A DNA stretch of 64,000 nt, from positions 1,302,001 through 1,366,000 of the forward strand of contig NZ_CP102246.1 in assembly GCF_024599795.1 (NCBI RefSeq), written 5' to 3'. Of this stretch, positions 19,211 through 30,060 are shown piece by piece. The notes under the pieces are model-generated. The model saw nothing but the letters and a program-made list of their open reading frames with translations, was not told the DNA's origin and made no database searches. The position numbers and the translations under genes were made by a program. Each line of letters starts with the position of its first letter. The first letter of the stretch is position 1. Source of the stretch: Enterobacter cloacae complex sp. R_G8 (GTDB lineage: Bacteria; Pseudomonadota; Gammaproteobacteria; Enterobacterales; Enterobacteriaceae).

Positions 19211-20275
19211 TTATCTGATGAATGGACGGGTGAGTAACCCGACAGGGCCGGTGGTATACCAGCGACGGTTGCCGCGACTGCGTGAATCACGACCGACAGC
19301 CTGGGTCAGGCGGTCAAGAATAATGGCGAGGATCACAATGCCGACGCCGCCGACGGTCGCCAGCCCCATATCGAGGCGGCCAATCCCGCGCAGCACCATC
19401 TGGCCCAGCCCGCCAACGGCAATCATTGAGGCAATCACCACCATCGACAGCGCCAGCATCAGCGTCTGGTTAACCCCCGCCATGATGGTGGGCATCGCCA
19501 GCGGGAGCTGAACTTTAAACAGCATCTGCCGCGGGCTGGCACCGAACGAACGGGAGGCCTCGATCAGATCCGCAGGTACCTGATTAATCCCGAGTATTGT
19601 CAGACGAATAATCGGCGGCAGGGCGAAGATAATGGTCACCACCACGCCCGGCACGTTGCCGATACCGAACAGCATCACGATCGGCACCAGATAGACGAAC
19701 GCTGGGGTGGTCTGCATCGCATCCAGCAGCGGCCGAACGATCTTCGCCGCCCGTGGACTGCGCGCCAGCCAGATCCCCATCGGCAAACCGATAACAATGC
19801 AGAAGAGCAGGGCGGTCAGCACCAGCGCCAGGGTGATCATCGCCTGCGACCATGCGCCAATGGCACCAATTGCAATCAACGAGATCAGCGTGGCGATCCC
19901 CATGCCTGCGCTACCAAACTGCCAGGCGATCAGCGAGAACAGCACAATCGCCACCGGCGCGGGCATGCCCAGCATTAGCTGCTGGAAGCCGTTGAGAATG
20001 TAATCCACCGGGACGCGGATCCCCTGGAAGACCGGACGGAAATGGGTGACCACCCAGTCGATCCCTTCCGTCACCCAGCTGTCCAGGGGGATCAGCGTTT
20101 TGTGGAACGGATCCATAATATTGAAGTGCTCTGGCGCCGGTGCTGGCGCATTATTGAGCCAGTCTGCCGCGCCACCGCCATCGGTCGGTGCTGGCGTGGA
20201 ACCCCACGCATCGGCAGATTGTGCAGCACTGTCTGCTGCCTCTGTGGTGCCCCACGGGTTAGATTGATCAGCCAT
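19211..20275 (-). CDS. proW: Glycine betaine/proline betaine ABC permease ProW
   Basis: 354-aa inner-membrane permease, same length as E. coli. The long N-terminal extension (about 100 residues, rich in A, P and D) precedes the BPD-transport core, whose EAA loop reads [20 protein letters not shown]. Seven or so hydrophobic segments follow residue 100. Start ATG overlaps the proV stop by 8 bases, so synthesis is coupled. Confidence 0.98.
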   Translation of the reverse strand: MADQSNPWGTTEAADSAAQSADAWGSTPAPTDGGGAADWLNNAPAPAPEHFNIMDPFHKTLIPLDSWVTEGIDWVVTHFRPVFQGIRVPVDYILNGFQQLMLGMPAPVAIVLFSLIAWQFGSAGMGIATLISLIAIGAIGAWSQAMITLALVLTALLFCIVIGLPMGIWLARSPRAAKIVRPLLDAMQTTPAFVYLVPIVMLFGIGNVPGVVVTIIFALPPIIRLTILGINQVPADLIEASRSFGASPRQMLFKVQLPLAMPTIMAGVNQTLMLALSMVVIASMIAVGGLGQMVLRGIGRLDMGLATVGGVGIVILAIILDRLTQAVGRDSRSRGNRRWYTTGPVGLLTRPFIR

Positions 20276-21470
20276 TGTTTGCCCCCTCGCGATCTAAAGC
20301 CTGCAGCAACATTCGTTTTGAAATGATGCCGACGTACTGTTGTTCTTCCCCAATAACCGGCACGGCACACGGTGCCTGGCCGACGTGAGAGAGCAACTCG
20401 CTGAGCGGCGTTTCGGCATCCACGGCGAGCGGAGCGTCAATTAACGCCGCATCAATTCCCTGGTTTTCGCTGAGCGCGGTTTTGAGAGAATCGATGGAGA
20501 CAACGCCGACAAATTTATTGCCGCGTTCAACCAGATAACCGTATTCACGGTCTTCGTCCTGCAGAAGCTTAAGGGCAGAGCGCGGACCGAAGCCTGGCGT
20601 TTTACGAATAATGCCGTTCGGGGTACGGCGGGCAATATCTTTGGCGCTAAACACCTGGCTAATATCCACGCCGCGGAAGAAGGTCCGCACATAATCATTT
20701 GCCGGATTATTCAGAATTTCATCCGGTGTACCGACCTGCACCACTTCGCCATTTTGCATAATGGCAATGCGGTCACCAATACGCATGGCCTCATCGAGAT
20801 CGTGAGAAATAAAGACAATGGTGCGCTGGTGTCTGGCCTGTAATTTTACCAGCTCATCCTGCATCTCGGTGCGAATTAAAGGATCAAGCGCCGAGAAGGC
20901 TTCATCCATTAATAAAATATCGGGATTAATGGCTAATGCGCGGGCTAAACCCACACGCTGACGCATACCGCCGGAAAGCTCATCCGGATACGCATGGGCA
21001 TAATTTTCCAGCCCTACCTGGCGCAATGCATCCAGCGCTTTTTCCTGCCGTTCACTGGCGGCAACGCCCGCTAATTCCATACCAAAGGCGGTATTATCCA
21101 GTACCGTCATATGCGGCATCAGGGCGAACGACTGAAAGACCATCGCAATCTTTTTTCTGCGCACCTCGCGGAGTTCGGCCTCTGATATTTTGGCAATGTC
21201 TACACCATCAATCAGGACCTGCCCACGGGTGGGTTCAATCAGGCGATTGAGAAGGCGAACCATAGTGGATTTACCCGAACCGGATAACCCCATGATGACA
21301 AAAATCTCGCCTTCTTCAATGGCCAGACTGGCGTCTTTAACGCCAAGCGACAGCCCGGTTTTTTCCAGAATTTGCTCTTTCGAAAGGCCTTTCTCAATAT
21401 ATTTGAATGCGCGCTGCGGATGCTCGCCAAATATTTTATAAAGATTCTTCACTTCTAATTTAATTGCCAT
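20268..21470 (-). CDS. proV: Glycine betaine/proline betaine ABC ATPase ProV
   Basis: 400-aa ATPase. Walker A is GLSGSGKST (about residues 58-66), signature [10 protein letters not shown], Walker [13 protein letters not shown], switch His in ISHDLDEAM. The C-terminal third holds tandem CBS domains ([18 protein letters not shown] and [17 protein letters not shown]), the ionic-strength sensor of this family. First gene of proVWX, read from the osmotically induced promoter at 21539-21566. Its ribosome site is weak, as in E. coli. Confidence 0.98.
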   Translation of the reverse strand: MAIKLEVKNLYKIFGEHPQRAFKYIEKGLSKEQILEKTGLSLGVKDASLAIEEGEIFVIMGLSGSGKSTMVRLLNRLIEPTRGQVLIDGVDIAKISEAELREVRRKKIAMVFQSFALMPHMTVLDNTAFGMELAGVAASERQEKALDALRQVGLENYAHAYPDELSGGMRQRVGLARALAINPDILLMDEAFSALDPLIRTEMQDELVKLQARHQRTIVFISHDLDEAMRIGDRIAIMQNGEVVQVGTPDEILNNPANDYVRTFFRGVDISQVFSAKDIARRTPNGIIRKTPGFGPRSALKLLQDEDREYGYLVERGNKFVGVVSIDSLKTALSENQGIDAALIDAPLAVDAETPLSELLSHVGQAPCAVPVIGEEQQYVGIISKRMLLQALDREGANNG

Positions 21471-21803
21471 GCAATAGAGAGTGTCCTGTTATTTGTTTAT
21501 GTCGATATGATTACCATGGTAAATTGTTAACGGGCATAACCCTAACATACTCAGATTCTGAGGCAACCCTGGGTTTGCTTATGGGTGGAATTTTGCGGTA
21601 AGCGAAACGGCTGAATTTCCCATGAGTAAAGGGCTGAGCGCGATCTGCATTTTTCTGAATTTTTTGCTGCGGCATCGGGAGAATTCGCCTGGATCGGAGT
21701 GATTCAGGCGAATATGTCGTGGAGATGACAGTGTAGCTGAAGGAGAAATATCCGGAAGGAAACTGGAATAGTTATATTTAATTAATGAACGTTAAGGCGC
21801 TCA
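21471..21803. other. proU control region and nrdF downstream interval
   Basis: 333 bp without a gene. The proV-proximal half contains the promoter; the nrdF-proximal end contains a weak hairpin (AATGAACG...CGCTCATT, 21784-21805) that may end the nrd transcript. In relatives this AT-rich region plus the start of proV binds H-NS/StpA. Confidence 0.7.
21539..21566 (-). promoter_or_regulatory. proU (proVWX) osmoregulated promoter
   Basis: On the minus strand, TTGCCT (21561-21566), a 16-bp spacer and the unusual -10 TAGGGT (21539-21544). Both hexamers and the CAGAATCTGAGTATGT spacer match the E. coli/Salmonella proU P2 promoter as I recall it, where the poor -10 keeps basal activity low. Confidence 0.85.
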
Positions 21804-22772
<969 letters not shown>

Positions 22773-24917
22773 TTACAGCGCGCAGGACACGCAGCCTTCG
22801 ATTTCGGTGCCTTCCAGCGCAAGCTGGCGCAGGCGAATGTAATAGAGCGTTTTAATGCCTTTCTTCCAGGCATAAATCTGCGCTTTGTTGATATCCCGCG
22901 TGGTGGCCGTGTCCGGGAAGAAGAGCGTCAGCGACAGACCCTGATCCACGTGTCGGGTCGCCTCGGCGTAGGTATCGATGATTTTTTCCGGGCCAATCTC
23001 ATACGCGTCCTGATACAGCGCCAGGTTCTCGTTGGTCATAAACGGGGCAGGATAGTAAACGCGCCCGGTTTTGCCCTCCTTGCGGATCTCAATTTTTGAC
23101 ACAATCGGGTGGATGCTCGACGTGGCGTGGTTGATGTAGGAGATAGAGCCGGTGGGCGGTACCGCCTGCAGGTTCTGGTTATAGATGCCGTGGCGCATGA
23201 CATCGTCACGCAGCTGCTGCCACATTTCCCGCGTCGGCAGGGTAATCCCTGCACGGGCAAACAGTTTGCGCACTTGTTCGGTTTTCGGCTGCCAGTCACC
23301 CTCCAGATACTGACTGAAATATTCCCCGCTGGCATAGCGCGACTGTTCAAAGCCCGCGAAGCGCTGGTTGCGCTCGCGCGCCAGCATCATTGAGGTATGC
23401 AGCGCATGCCAGGTGATGGTGTAAAAATAGAGATTGGTGAAATCCAGCCCTTCCGGGCTACCGTAGGCGATGCCTTCCCGCGCCAGATAGCCGTGCAGGT
23501 TCATCTGCCCAAGACCGATGGCGTGCGATGCGGCGTTACCCGCCTCAATGGATGGCACGCTACGGATGTGGCTCATGTCGGACACCGCCGTCAGCCCGCG
23601 AATGGCCGTTTCTACCGTGCGGCCAAAATCCGGTGAATCCATGGTGTGGGCGATATTCAGCGATCCGAGGTTGCAGGAGATATCTTTGCCGATGTCGGCG
23701 TAGTCCAGATTCTCGTCATAGGCAGACGCACTGTTGACCTGCAAAATCTCCGAACAGAGGTTGCTCATATTGATGCGCCCGGCGATTGGATTCGCGCGGT
23801 TCACCGTGTCCTCGTACATGATGTACGGATAGCCGGACTCAAACTGAATTTCGGCAAGCCGCTGGAAGAAATCGCGGGCGTTGATGTATTTTTTGCGAAT
23901 GCGATCGTCGGCAACCAGTTCGTCGTACAGCTCGCTGATGGCCACGTCGCCAAATGCCTTGCCGTAGAGGCGTTCAATGTCATACGGCGAGAAGAGCGCC
24001 ATGTCGGCATTCTCTTTGGCCAGTTTAAAGGTGATATCCGGGATCACCACCCCAAGCGACAGGGTTTTGATACGGATTTTTTCGTCGGCGTTTTCACGTT
24101 TGGTATCCAGAAAACGCAGAATGTCCGGGTGGTGGGCGTGCAGGTAGACCGCCCCGGCCCCCTGACGCGCGCCAAGCTGGTTGGCATAGGAGAAGGCATC
24201 TTCCAGCATCTTCATCACCGGGATCACGCCGGACGACTGGTTCTCAATGCGCTTAATCGGCGCACCCGCTTCACGCAGGTTAGACAGCAAAAACGCCACG
24301 CCACCGCCGCGCTTTGAGAGCTGCAACGCCGAGTTCACCGCGCGGCCAATCGACTCCATATTGTCTTCAATTCGCAGCAGGAAGCAGGAGACCAGCTCGC
24401 CGCGCTGGGCCTTGCCGCAGTTAAGGAAGGTTGGCGTGGCCGGCTGGAAGCGCCCGGAGAGGATCTCATCCGTCAGTTGTTCAGCCAGGGATTCGTCGCC
24501 CTGGGCCAGCGTCAGCGCCACCATCACCACGCGATCTTCAAAGCTTTCAAGATAGCGTTTGCCGTCGAAGGTTTTCAGGGTGTAGCTGGTGTAGTACTTC
24601 CAGGCGCCAAGAAACGTCTGGAACCGAAAACCGCTGGCGTGGGCCCGCTCAAATAACCTGACCACAAAGGCGCGGTCGTAGCGGGCGAGCACGCGTTCTT
24701 CGTAATACCCTTCGTTGACCAGATAGTCGAGACGCGCGTTCTGGCTGGCGAACGTCATGCTGTTGGGACGGACGTGGGCGACAAAAAAGGCGTCCACGGC
24801 GTCATGATCTTTACCAAACTGGATGCGCCCCTCGCGATCGTAGAGGTTAAGCATCGCGTTTAAGGCGTGGTAATCCGGTGTCGCCTGCATTACGCGTTCT
24901 GCGGTTGTCGTTGCCAA
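22773..24917 (-). CDS. nrdE: Class Ib ribonucleotide reductase alpha subunit NrdE
   Basis: 714-aa catalytic subunit reducing ribonucleoside diphosphates. Active-site signs are the thiyl-radical loop region LGSLNIAHT, the substrate loop [25 protein letters not shown], and the C-terminal CVSC redox pair that accepts electrons from NrdH. It lacks the N-terminal ATP-cone of class Ia NrdA, in line with its shorter length. The first 28 bases overlap the end of nrdI. Confidence 0.99.
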   Translation of the reverse strand: MATTTAERVMQATPDYHALNAMLNLYDREGRIQFGKDHDAVDAFFVAHVRPNSMTFASQNARLDYLVNEGYYEERVLARYDRAFVVRLFERAHASGFRFQTFLGAWKYYTSYTLKTFDGKRYLESFEDRVVMVALTLAQGDESLAEQLTDEILSGRFQPATPTFLNCGKAQRGELVSCFLLRIEDNMESIGRAVNSALQLSKRGGGVAFLLSNLREAGAPIKRIENQSSGVIPVMKMLEDAFSYANQLGARQGAGAVYLHAHHPDILRFLDTKRENADEKIRIKTLSLGVVIPDITFKLAKENADMALFSPYDIERLYGKAFGDVAISELYDELVADDRIRKKYINARDFFQRLAEIQFESGYPYIMYEDTVNRANPIAGRINMSNLCSEILQVNSASAYDENLDYADIGKDISCNLGSLNIAHTMDSPDFGRTVETAIRGLTAVSDMSHIRSVPSIEAGNAASHAIGLGQMNLHGYLAREGIAYGSPEGLDFTNLYFYTITWHALHTSMMLARERNQRFAGFEQSRYASGEYFSQYLEGDWQPKTEQVRKLFARAGITLPTREMWQQLRDDVMRHGIYNQNLQAVPPTGSISYINHATSSIHPIVSKIEIRKEGKTGRVYYPAPFMTNENLALYQDAYEIGPEKIIDTYAEATRHVDQGLSLTLFFPDTATTRDINKAQIYAWKKGIKTLYYIRLRQLALEGTEIEGCVSCAL

Positions 24918-25300
24918 AATTCGTTTACTCCTTTACGCACGTTCTCTACGTCCTGCTGTGTCCCCATCAGTTCAAAGCGATAGAGATACGGCACGCCGCA
25001 TTTTTGAGAGATGACATCCCCGGCGCGACCGAAGGCGTCGCCGAAATTACGATTGCCCGCCGCAATCACGCCGCGGATAAGCGCGCGGTTGTGGGGATCG
25101 TTGAGAAAGCGGATCACCTGACGCGGTACTGCGCCTGCCGTACCGCCGCCGCCATAGCTGGGAACCACCAGGATGTAAGGGTCGTCTACCCGAATACGCT
25201 CCCGCTCGTTGAGCGGAATGCGTACCGCAGGCAGCCCGACGCGCTCGATAAAGCGAAGCGTGTTTTCCGAGCTGCTGGAGAAGTAGACCAGCCCGCTCAT
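24890..25300 (-). CDS. nrdI: Flavodoxin-like protein NrdI
   Basis: 136-aa FMN protein; supplies the oxidant for assembling the manganese cofactor of NrdF. The FMN phosphate loop is FSSSSENT, followed by [16 protein letters not shown] and [14 protein letters not shown], all hallmarks of NrdI. Start ATG overlaps the nrdH stop by 4 bases; its 3' end overlaps nrdE by 28 bases, so the operon is tightly coupled. Confidence 0.98.
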   Translation of the reverse strand: MSGLVYFSSSSENTLRFIERVGLPAVRIPLNERERIRVDDPYILVVPSYGGGGTAGAVPRQVIRFLNDPHNRALIRGVIAAGNRNFGDAFGRAGDVISQKCGVPYLYRFELMGTQQDVENVRKGVNEFWQRQPQNA

Positions 25301-25536
25301 GCCCTTGCGGCCTGCGCGGCGAGGCGATTAATCATATCCGGGCGGAAGCCAGACCAGCTGGTTTCCCCGGCCACTACCACCGGCAGCTGGCGAAATCCCT
25401 GGGCGCGCAGGGTATCGGCCGCCTCGGGCACCAGATCGATATTCACCATCTCAAAATCCACCCCGCGGCTTTCCATAGCGCGTTTGGTCGCGTGGCACTG
25501 AACACAATCGTTACGAGTGTAAATAATAATGCTCAT
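25297..25536 (-). CDS. nrdH: NrdH redoxin
   Basis: 79-aa glutaredoxin-like electron donor to NrdEF, reduced by thioredoxin reductase. Active site Cys11-Val-Gln-Cys14; the conserved WSGFRPDMI helps contact the reductase. The start [10 protein letters not shown] (25536) fits the E. coli N-terminus; a second ATG five codons upstream (25551) is possible and neither has a clear ribosome site. First gene of nrdHIEF. Confidence 0.96.
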   Translation of the reverse strand: MSIIIYTRNDCVQCHATKRAMESRGVDFEMVNIDLVPEAADTLRAQGFRQLPVVVAGETSWSGFRPDMINRLAAQAARA

Positions 25537-25610
25537 GATTCGTATTTCCATTTAAAATGAGAGAACGGCGCGAAGCATCGCGTCAGGTTGTGTGTGTCTT
25601 GCTAAAAGGA

Positions 25611-25655
25611 ATACTAGATGTAGTTGTGATAAGTTTCAACCATACAAGATATGGG
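25611..25655 (-). promoter_or_regulatory. Paired NrdR-box candidates upstream of nrdHIEF
   Basis: On the minus strand, CCCATATCTTGTAT (25642-25655) and ACTACATCTAGTAT (25611-25624) each resemble the NrdR consensus (ACACwATATCTTGTgT type). Their centres are 31 bp apart, three helical turns, the spacing typical of NrdR operators. NrdR with dATP would repress the operon. Confidence 0.7.
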
Positions 25656-25732
25656 AAATTTAGATTGATGACGCCCCAATGTTGAGCACAGCGGGGCAGG
25701 GCGGGCTGTACGGATTTTTCAGGCTTTCAGGC

Positions 25733-25767
25733 AAAGAAAAGCCCCGGCACCAGAGGCAACCGGAGCT
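25733..25767 (-). terminator. ygaM terminator
   Basis: On the minus strand AGCTCCGG / CCGGGGCT (one G-T pair) with a 12-base loop, followed by TTTTCTTT, 15 bases after the ygaM stop. Confidence 0.8.
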
Positions 25768-25781
25768 GATAACGCGCGCGC

Positions 25782-26108
25782 TTACTTACGCAGGCTAAGC
25801 AGGGCGCCAACAAAAATGCCGACCGCCGCGACCGTGCCGAGCGTACACAGCGGTTTTTCACGGACGAAGGTAGTCGCGCAACTCGCCATGTCGCAGGCAG
25901 CCTGGGTGGCGCGTGAACGGCCATGTATACGGGCACGGGTTTCACGCAGCAGAGACTGAGCCTTACGTTTTGCGGCCTCCGCATCGTCCTTCGCATCGGA
26001 GCCCCAGGATTTCAGCACCTCTTCCAGCGTGTCCGCTAATTTGCTGACATCATTACGAATATCCTGAGCGTCGTCGTTAATATCGTTTCGGTTCGGTCTG
26101 TTAAACAT
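25782..26108 (-). CDS. ygaM: YgaM, ElaB/YqjD/DUF883 family
   Basis: 108-aa protein of the family of tail-anchored ribosome-binding inner-membrane proteins (ElaB, YqjD). The N-terminal 70 residues are amphipathic helix rich in D, E, K and A; a C-terminal GTVAAVGIFVGALLS segment (about residues 88-104) anchors it in the membrane. Start at MFNRPNRND with a perfect GGAGG 7 bases upstream, matching E. coli YgaM. Family members are stationary-phase induced by sigma-S. Confidence 0.93.
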   Translation of the reverse strand: MFNRPNRNDINDDAQDIRNDVSKLADTLEEVLKSWGSDAKDDAEAAKRKAQSLLRETRARIHGRSRATQAACDMASCATTFVREKPLCTLGTVAAVGIFVGALLSLRK

Positions 26109-26268
26109 ACGATCCTCCATAATTTTGTCTTCCGGTTTAGTTTAGTTCAGAAATTTAATATCTGAAGCGAGTCACGACTCATCAGGTCGTTTATGGAATA
26201 TTCTGAAAGCCCTGCTAATGCTGAATACTGTAAGGTTGCCGGGCAGGAAAAGATAACGAGGAAAAGAT

Positions 26269-26613
26269 ATGTATTTACGACCGGATGAGGTGGCACGCGT
26301 TCTTGAAAAAGCGGGATTCACCATGGATGAAGTGACGCCAAAAGCGTATGGCTATCGCCGTGGCGAGAATTATGTTTACGTGAATCGTGAAGCCAGAATG
26401 GGGCGTACCGCTCTCATTATTCACCCGACGCTGAAAGACAGAAGTCTGTCATTTGCTGAGCCTGCCTCGGATATTAAAACCTGCGATCACTACCAGCAAT
26501 TTCCGCTCTATTTAGGCGGCGAGACGCATGAGCATTATGGTATTCCGCATGGTTTTAGCTCGCGTATGGCGCTGGAGCGGTTTCTGAAAGGGCTGTTTGG
26601 CGACGCACAATAA
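26269..26613 (+). CDS. ygaC: YgaC, DUF2002 family protein
   Basis: 114-aa soluble protein without recognised catalytic motifs, orthologous to E. coli YgaC by length and position. It begins [17 protein letters not shown] and contains [20 protein letters not shown]. In E. coli it is reported as Fur-regulated; I see no clear Fur box here. Ribosome site GAGGAAAAG. Divergent from ygaM, convergent with alaE. Function unknown. Confidence 0.9.
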   Translation: MYLRPDEVARVLEKAGFTMDEVTPKAYGYRRGENYVYVNREARMGRTALIIHPTLKDRSLSFAEPASDIKTCDHYQQFPLYLGGETHEHYGIPHGFSSRMALERFLKGLFGDAQ

Positions 26614-26617
26614 CTCT

Positions 26618-26639
26618 GCGACTGGCATACGCCAGTCGC
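26618..26639. terminator. Hairpin between convergent ygaC and alaE
   Basis: A perfect 9-bp inverted repeat GCGACTGGC / GCCAGTCGC with loop ATAC in the 32-bp gap between the two stops. No strong T-run on either side; probably a shared bidirectional end. Confidence 0.6.
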
Positions 26640-26645
26640 TTCATA

Positions 26646-27095
26646 TTATGCTTTTGCCTGGCTGTACTGGCTGACCCTGAAAAGGCGACGACAGTAGTCG
26701 AGGAAATAGCCGTACACCGCGCCCATCAACATCGAAACCACGATATTCGAGCTCACCGCCGCGGCAATCTGATGCCAGTCTGCACCTACCGTCAACAGGA
26801 TTGCCACATACACCGGCGACTGAAACGTCACATAAGCCAGCACATCCGCCAGGTTTTTCATCCAGCCAGACGGGCTGATGCGGCGGGCGAAGCGCATCAC
26901 GGCATCACGGTATAAACCATAAGGCCATGCGATAATAATGTTGACCGGGATCGCCACCAGACGAGATGAAAGTGACTGCTCAAAGGTCATCCCGGAGAGG
27001 AATATTTCAATCAGCATGTTCACGACGGAACAGTAGACAACCATCGCGAAAGTATCCGCTACCGCGTGGCGCAGGCGAGATTGCGGTGAGAACAT
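26646..27095 (-). CDS. alaE: L-alanine exporter AlaE
   Basis: 149-aa inner-membrane exporter with four predicted helices, same length as E. coli AlaE (YgaW). Conserved stretches are [32 protein letters not shown] and [18 protein letters not shown]. It exports L-alanine by proton antiport when dipeptides raise internal alanine. Start 27095 has AAGGAG; the longer frame from 27119 is not used. Confidence 0.96.
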   Translation of the reverse strand: MFSPQSRLRHAVADTFAMVVYCSVVNMLIEIFLSGMTFEQSLSSRLVAIPVNIIIAWPYGLYRDAVMRFARRISPSGWMKNLADVLAYVTFQSPVYVAILLTVGADWHQIAAAVSSNIVVSMLMGAVYGYFLDYCRRLFRVSQYSQAKA

Positions 27096-27573
27096 GGCTG
27101 AACTCCTTGAGACGCACAAAAGTGATGTTCTTAGTGGTTTGGGTTGGTTTGTTTGACGTGTATAGCGTATCTCTCTGTCTTTAAACTAACAACTAGTGAT
27201 AAATTTTTATTTATGCGCGTTTTATCCACAAAATCCTCTTAAGTTGGTTGTTTTTTGCTCGCTTCGTTATTTTGTTTCTCGTATGTCTTTTTGTCGAGAA
27301 AAATCAATCAGTTGATTGGTTTGTTACAGAGGCGATAACGCGGAGCTCCGTGTGCAGTACACCGTCCTGTGATTTGTCTTAAAACTGACCGTTTATATTG
27401 GTGTAATGATTTATTTCACACACGCTGGCAACGCTTTTAGCGGATATATAAATGGCGTCTTTTAAGATATTTACAATAATGACAAAAAGCGTCGATGGGT
27501 GGATATTGCGTGAGAAATGAATTATTCTTCCCTTTGATTATACGACTCACCACTTAAAAGGTTTTCAAATAAT
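27096..27573. other. Intergenic control region between alaE and stpA
   Basis: 478 bp, clearly AT-richer than the flanking genes, with no credible coding frame. It should carry the divergent promoters of alaE and stpA and is the kind of sequence bound by H-NS and StpA. I see no confident -35/-10 pair. Confidence 0.6.
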
Positions 27574-27978
27574 ATGTCTTTGACGTTACAGAATCTTAAT
27601 AATATCCGAACTCTGCGTGCGATGGCGCGTGAATTATCCCTGGACGTTCTTGAGGAAATGCTGGAAAAAGTCAGGGTCGTTGCTGAAGAGAAACGTAGTG
27701 AGCAGGCGGAATTAGAGCAACAGCGTGCTGAGCAGCAGGAGAAAATTAATGCTCTGCTGGAACGGATGAAAGCCGATGGTATTTCACCGTCCGATCTGCT
27801 GGGTTCAGAGCTGGCGCACGCAGGTAAGACCGCGAAAAAACGTAAAGCCCGTGAAGCGAAATATCGCTTTATTGACCAGAATGGCGAAGAGAAAACGTGG
27901 ACCGGCCAGGGCCGTACGCCGAAGCCTATTGCCAACGCGCTGGAAAACGGTAAATCACTGGATGATTTTCTGATTTAA
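27574..27978 (+). CDS. stpA: H-NS-like nucleoid protein StpA
   Basis: 134-aa H-NS paralogue with RNA-chaperone activity. The N-terminal coiled-coil oligomerisation domain (to about residue 64, E/Q/K rich) is followed by a linker and the C-terminal DNA-binding domain, whose AT-hook-like loop is TWTGQGRTPKPI. Ribosome site is weak (AAAAGG about 13 bases upstream). Position beside alaE is as in E. coli. Likely silences AT-rich loci; proU in this window is a known target of H-NS/StpA in relatives. Confidence 0.97.
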   Translation: MSLTLQNLNNIRTLRAMARELSLDVLEEMLEKVRVVAEEKRSEQAELEQQRAEQQEKINALLERMKADGISPSDLLGSELAHAGKTAKKRKAREAKYRFIDQNGEEKTWTGQGRTPKPIANALENGKSLDDFLI

Positions 27979-27986
27979 TGCGTGAG

Positions 27987-28018
27987 CCGGGCGGAAGACT
28001 CCGCCCGGTTGTCTGTTT
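27987..28018 (+). terminator. stpA terminator
   Basis: A perfect 9-bp GC-rich stem CCGGGCGGA / TCCGCCCGG with loop AGAC, then TTGTCTGTTT, 9 bases after the stpA stop. The convergent small gene ends within its tail. Confidence 0.85.
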
Positions 28019-28196
28019 AGCAGACGCCGAAATCCCCTTCTTCGGTGTACAGCGCAACATCCGCTGCTTTCAGGGTATATTTCTCGCCCTGCTCATTGCT
28101 GGCCTGAACGGCCACAATGCTATCTCCATTCACTTCGAGCACTTTCAGTTTCGGGCCGCCCTGACGCGGTTGCACATAATCACCGACAGAAAACAT
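28017..28196 (-). CDS. Small DUF2158/YodC-like protein
   Basis: 59-aa frame beginning MFSVGDYVQPRQGGPKLKVL and ending TEEGDFGVC. The VGDxVxxxxGGPxxxV opening is the signature of DUF2158 (YodC) proteins, small beta-barrel-like proteins of unknown function. Strong support for translation comes from an ideal GAGGAGG 6 bases before the ATG. It ends at the stpA terminator, convergent with stpA, and starts 79 bases after the ygaP stop on the same strand, so it may be co-transcribed with ygaP. Not present at this position in E. coli K-12 as far as I recall. Confidence 0.8.
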   Translation of the reverse strand: MFSVGDYVQPRQGGPKLKVLEVNGDSIVAVQASNEQGEKYTLKAADVALYTEEGDFGVC

Positions 28197-28275
28197 AGAA
28201 CCTCCTCATCGTTTTAGCGATCTTCACTGTAGCCCACGTCACACGCCGGGTACAGTCTGGTTCATCGATTACTGC

Positions 28276-28797
28276 TTATGAAGTATGCCTGTTCCACGGC
28301 ATTACCTTGAGCAGTCTTGCCATGCCGCAAAAACCGGTCAGGCCAGCAAACAGGAGCCCGGCACCGACAAAACCGCTCAGCAGGAAAAAGCCGCTGGAGA
28401 GCGTATAGCCCAGCACCACGCCGCACAGTATCAGCAGCCCGGCAGCAATCTGCACCTGACGCATCAGCGGCAGCGGCTGGGATTTATCTTCCACGGTCGG
28501 CAGCCCGGCCTGTTTCCAGCCCTGAATACCGCCCTCGACCACCAAGGCCTGAGCAGGCGACGCCGCCTGGGCAAGCCGTGCGGCGTTGTTAGATGTTCTG
28601 GCCCCGGACTGGCAGTGAAAAATCACCGTTTCACCCGCCCCGGCGTTCAGTGCGCCGGGTAAGGTGTCCAGCGGCACGGACTGTGCGGCGGGAATATGCT
28701 CGCGGGCATATTCGTCAGGATCGCGAATATCAATCAGTTTTGCGCCGTCATTAATAAGCGCGTTTGCCTGCTGTGGCGTAATCAGAGGAAGAGACAT
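28276..28797 (-). CDS. ygaP: Rhodanese-like membrane protein YgaP
   Basis: 173-aa thiosulfate sulfurtransferase. The N-terminal rhodanese domain (about 1-105) has catalytic Cys62 in the loop HCQSGART; two C-terminal helices (about 112-134 and 138-158) anchor it in the inner membrane. In E. coli the partner repressor gene ygaV precedes ygaP; here the upstream 180 bp contain no such gene, so its redox/sulfide control appears different. Confidence 0.93.
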   Translation of the reverse strand: MSLPLITPQQANALINDGAKLIDIRDPDEYAREHIPAAQSVPLDTLPGALNAGAGETVIFHCQSGARTSNNAARLAQAASPAQALVVEGGIQGWKQAGLPTVEDKSQPLPLMRQVQIAAGLLILCGVVLGYTLSSGFFLLSGFVGAGLLFAGLTGFCGMARLLKVMPWNRHTS

Positions 28798-28975
28798 GGT
28801 GTTTCCTTACGGTCGTGTTTTGTGTAGTAGAGCATTTAAGGAAGGATTTAAGCCAGTGTAAAGAGGGTAAAGGCAGGTAAAAGCGCGCCAGTCGAATGGC
28901 AGTTACCCGTAAACTGGCTACGCTTAAAGAAGTGTCTTTTATAATTTTCAATTGGTTAGCTTGCACGGAGTCTTT

Positions 28976-29134
28976 ATGGGTTTTTGGCGTGTTGTTTTTA
29001 CGATTATTCTCCCGCCGCTGGGCGTACTGCTTGGCAAGGGCCTGGGCTGGGCATTTATCCTGAACATCCTTCTGACCATACTGGGCTACTTCCCAGGACT
29101 TATCCACGCGTTTTGGGTTCAGACGAGAAGCTAG
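28976..29134 (+). CDS. yqaE: YqaE, Pmp3/UPF0057 family membrane protein
   Basis: 52-aa protein with two membrane helices (residues about 3-24 and 27-48), almost identical to E. coli YqaE. Family members (yeast Pmp3) affect membrane potential and salt tolerance. Start at MGFWRVV with CGGAG upstream; eight upstream codons are not part of it. Its stop codon shares bases with the stop of the convergent LysR gene. Confidence 0.95.
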   Translation: MGFWRVVFTIILPPLGVLLGKGLGWAFILNILLTILGYFPGLIHAFWVQTRS

Positions 29135-30060
29135 GTACGCCACAGTAAGTCGCTGTAGATCCCGGTCAGTACGCCCTGCGGGCCGAACTGCTGTTTGATC
29201 CAGCGCGTAACCTGGCCGGTCGCCGCATGCTGTGTGGCAAGCAGCATGCGCGAATCCTGACGTGGGTTATTAATGCGTCGCGTCACCAGCATCCCGTCTG
29301 CCACGGCCTCCCGGGCCATGTATTCCGGCAAAAAGCCGATCCCTTCCCCCAGAATCTGACACTGGCACTTAGTGTTAAAATCCGGCACCAGAATCGCCTC
29401 CTGCCCGTGCAGCAGCCAGCCCACCTTCTTATTAATGGTGTGCGCGGTGTCCTCCACCATGATGTTCGGGTACAGGCGCAGCTGGCTTTCCGCGATCGGT
29501 TCCGGGACAAACGCCAGCGGGTGTTCCGGCGCGATGGCGAATACCCAGCGGATAGCGCCAATCTCCGTGTAATCAATGCCGCCGCCGTCAAGAAGCGTAT
29601 CCGGCGCGCCAATCGCGATATTGGCCTGGTTATTGATGATTGAGTCCCAGACGCCGTTATAGACCTCCGTGGTGACGGTGATCTGGCAGGTGGGAAACTG
29701 CTTTTTCAGCACCTGCAGCAGCCGCGCGGTATGGCGTGGGGTATACAAAAGCTGATTGATGCAGATGCGTACCCGCGCCTCGATGCCCTGAGAGATGGTG
29801 TCTATCCCACGCCTGATGGCATAGAAATCATTCAGCAGATCGGTGGCCTTGCGGTAAAAGTAAAAGCCGGACTCGGTCAACTCAATGCTGCGGGTGTTAC
29901 GCACAAACAGCACCACATCCAGCCCGGTCTCCATTCGTTTGATGGTGTAACTGATGGCCGACGTGGTCACACCCAGCTCGGCGGCGGCTTTGCTGAAACT
30001 GCCAAAACGCGCCGCCGTGGTGAAGGCCAGCAGATTCTCTTCAGTAAAGATGGAATTCAT
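29131..30060 (-). CDS. yahB: LysR-family regulator, YahB/AllS-like
   Basis: 309-aa LTTR. The winged HTH covers residues 5-65 (LLAFTTAARFGSFSKAAAELGVTTSAISYTIKRME). Effector-domain text such as NQLLYTPRHTARLLQVL, VYNGVWDSIINNQANIAIG and GIGFLPEYMA resembles AllS, activator of allantoin-derived oxamate/glyoxylate genes. ATG 30060 has CGGAG; twenty upstream codons are discarded. It is divergent from yahD and its operon, the classic arrangement of an LTTR with its target, and corresponds to E. coli yahB in that position. Confidence 0.88.
   Translation of the reverse strand: MNSIFTEENLLAFTTAARFGSFSKAAAELGVTTSAISYTIKRMETGLDVVLFVRNTRSIELTESGFYFYRKATDLLNDFYAIRRGIDTISQGIEARVRICINQLLYTPRHTARLLQVLKKQFPTCQITVTTEVYNGVWDSIINNQANIAIGAPDTLLDGGGIDYTEIGAIRWVFAIAPEHPLAFVPEPIAESQLRLYPNIMVEDTAHTINKKVGWLLHGQEAILVPDFNTKCQCQILGEGIGFLPEYMAREAVADGMLVTRRINNPRQDSRMLLATQHAATGQVTRWIKQQFGPQGVLTGIYSDLLWRT

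Noticed and set aside
23646..24317. Plus-strand frame of 223 codons opposite nrdE
   Set aside because: Antisense shadow of nrdE, whose full-length protein is unambiguous.
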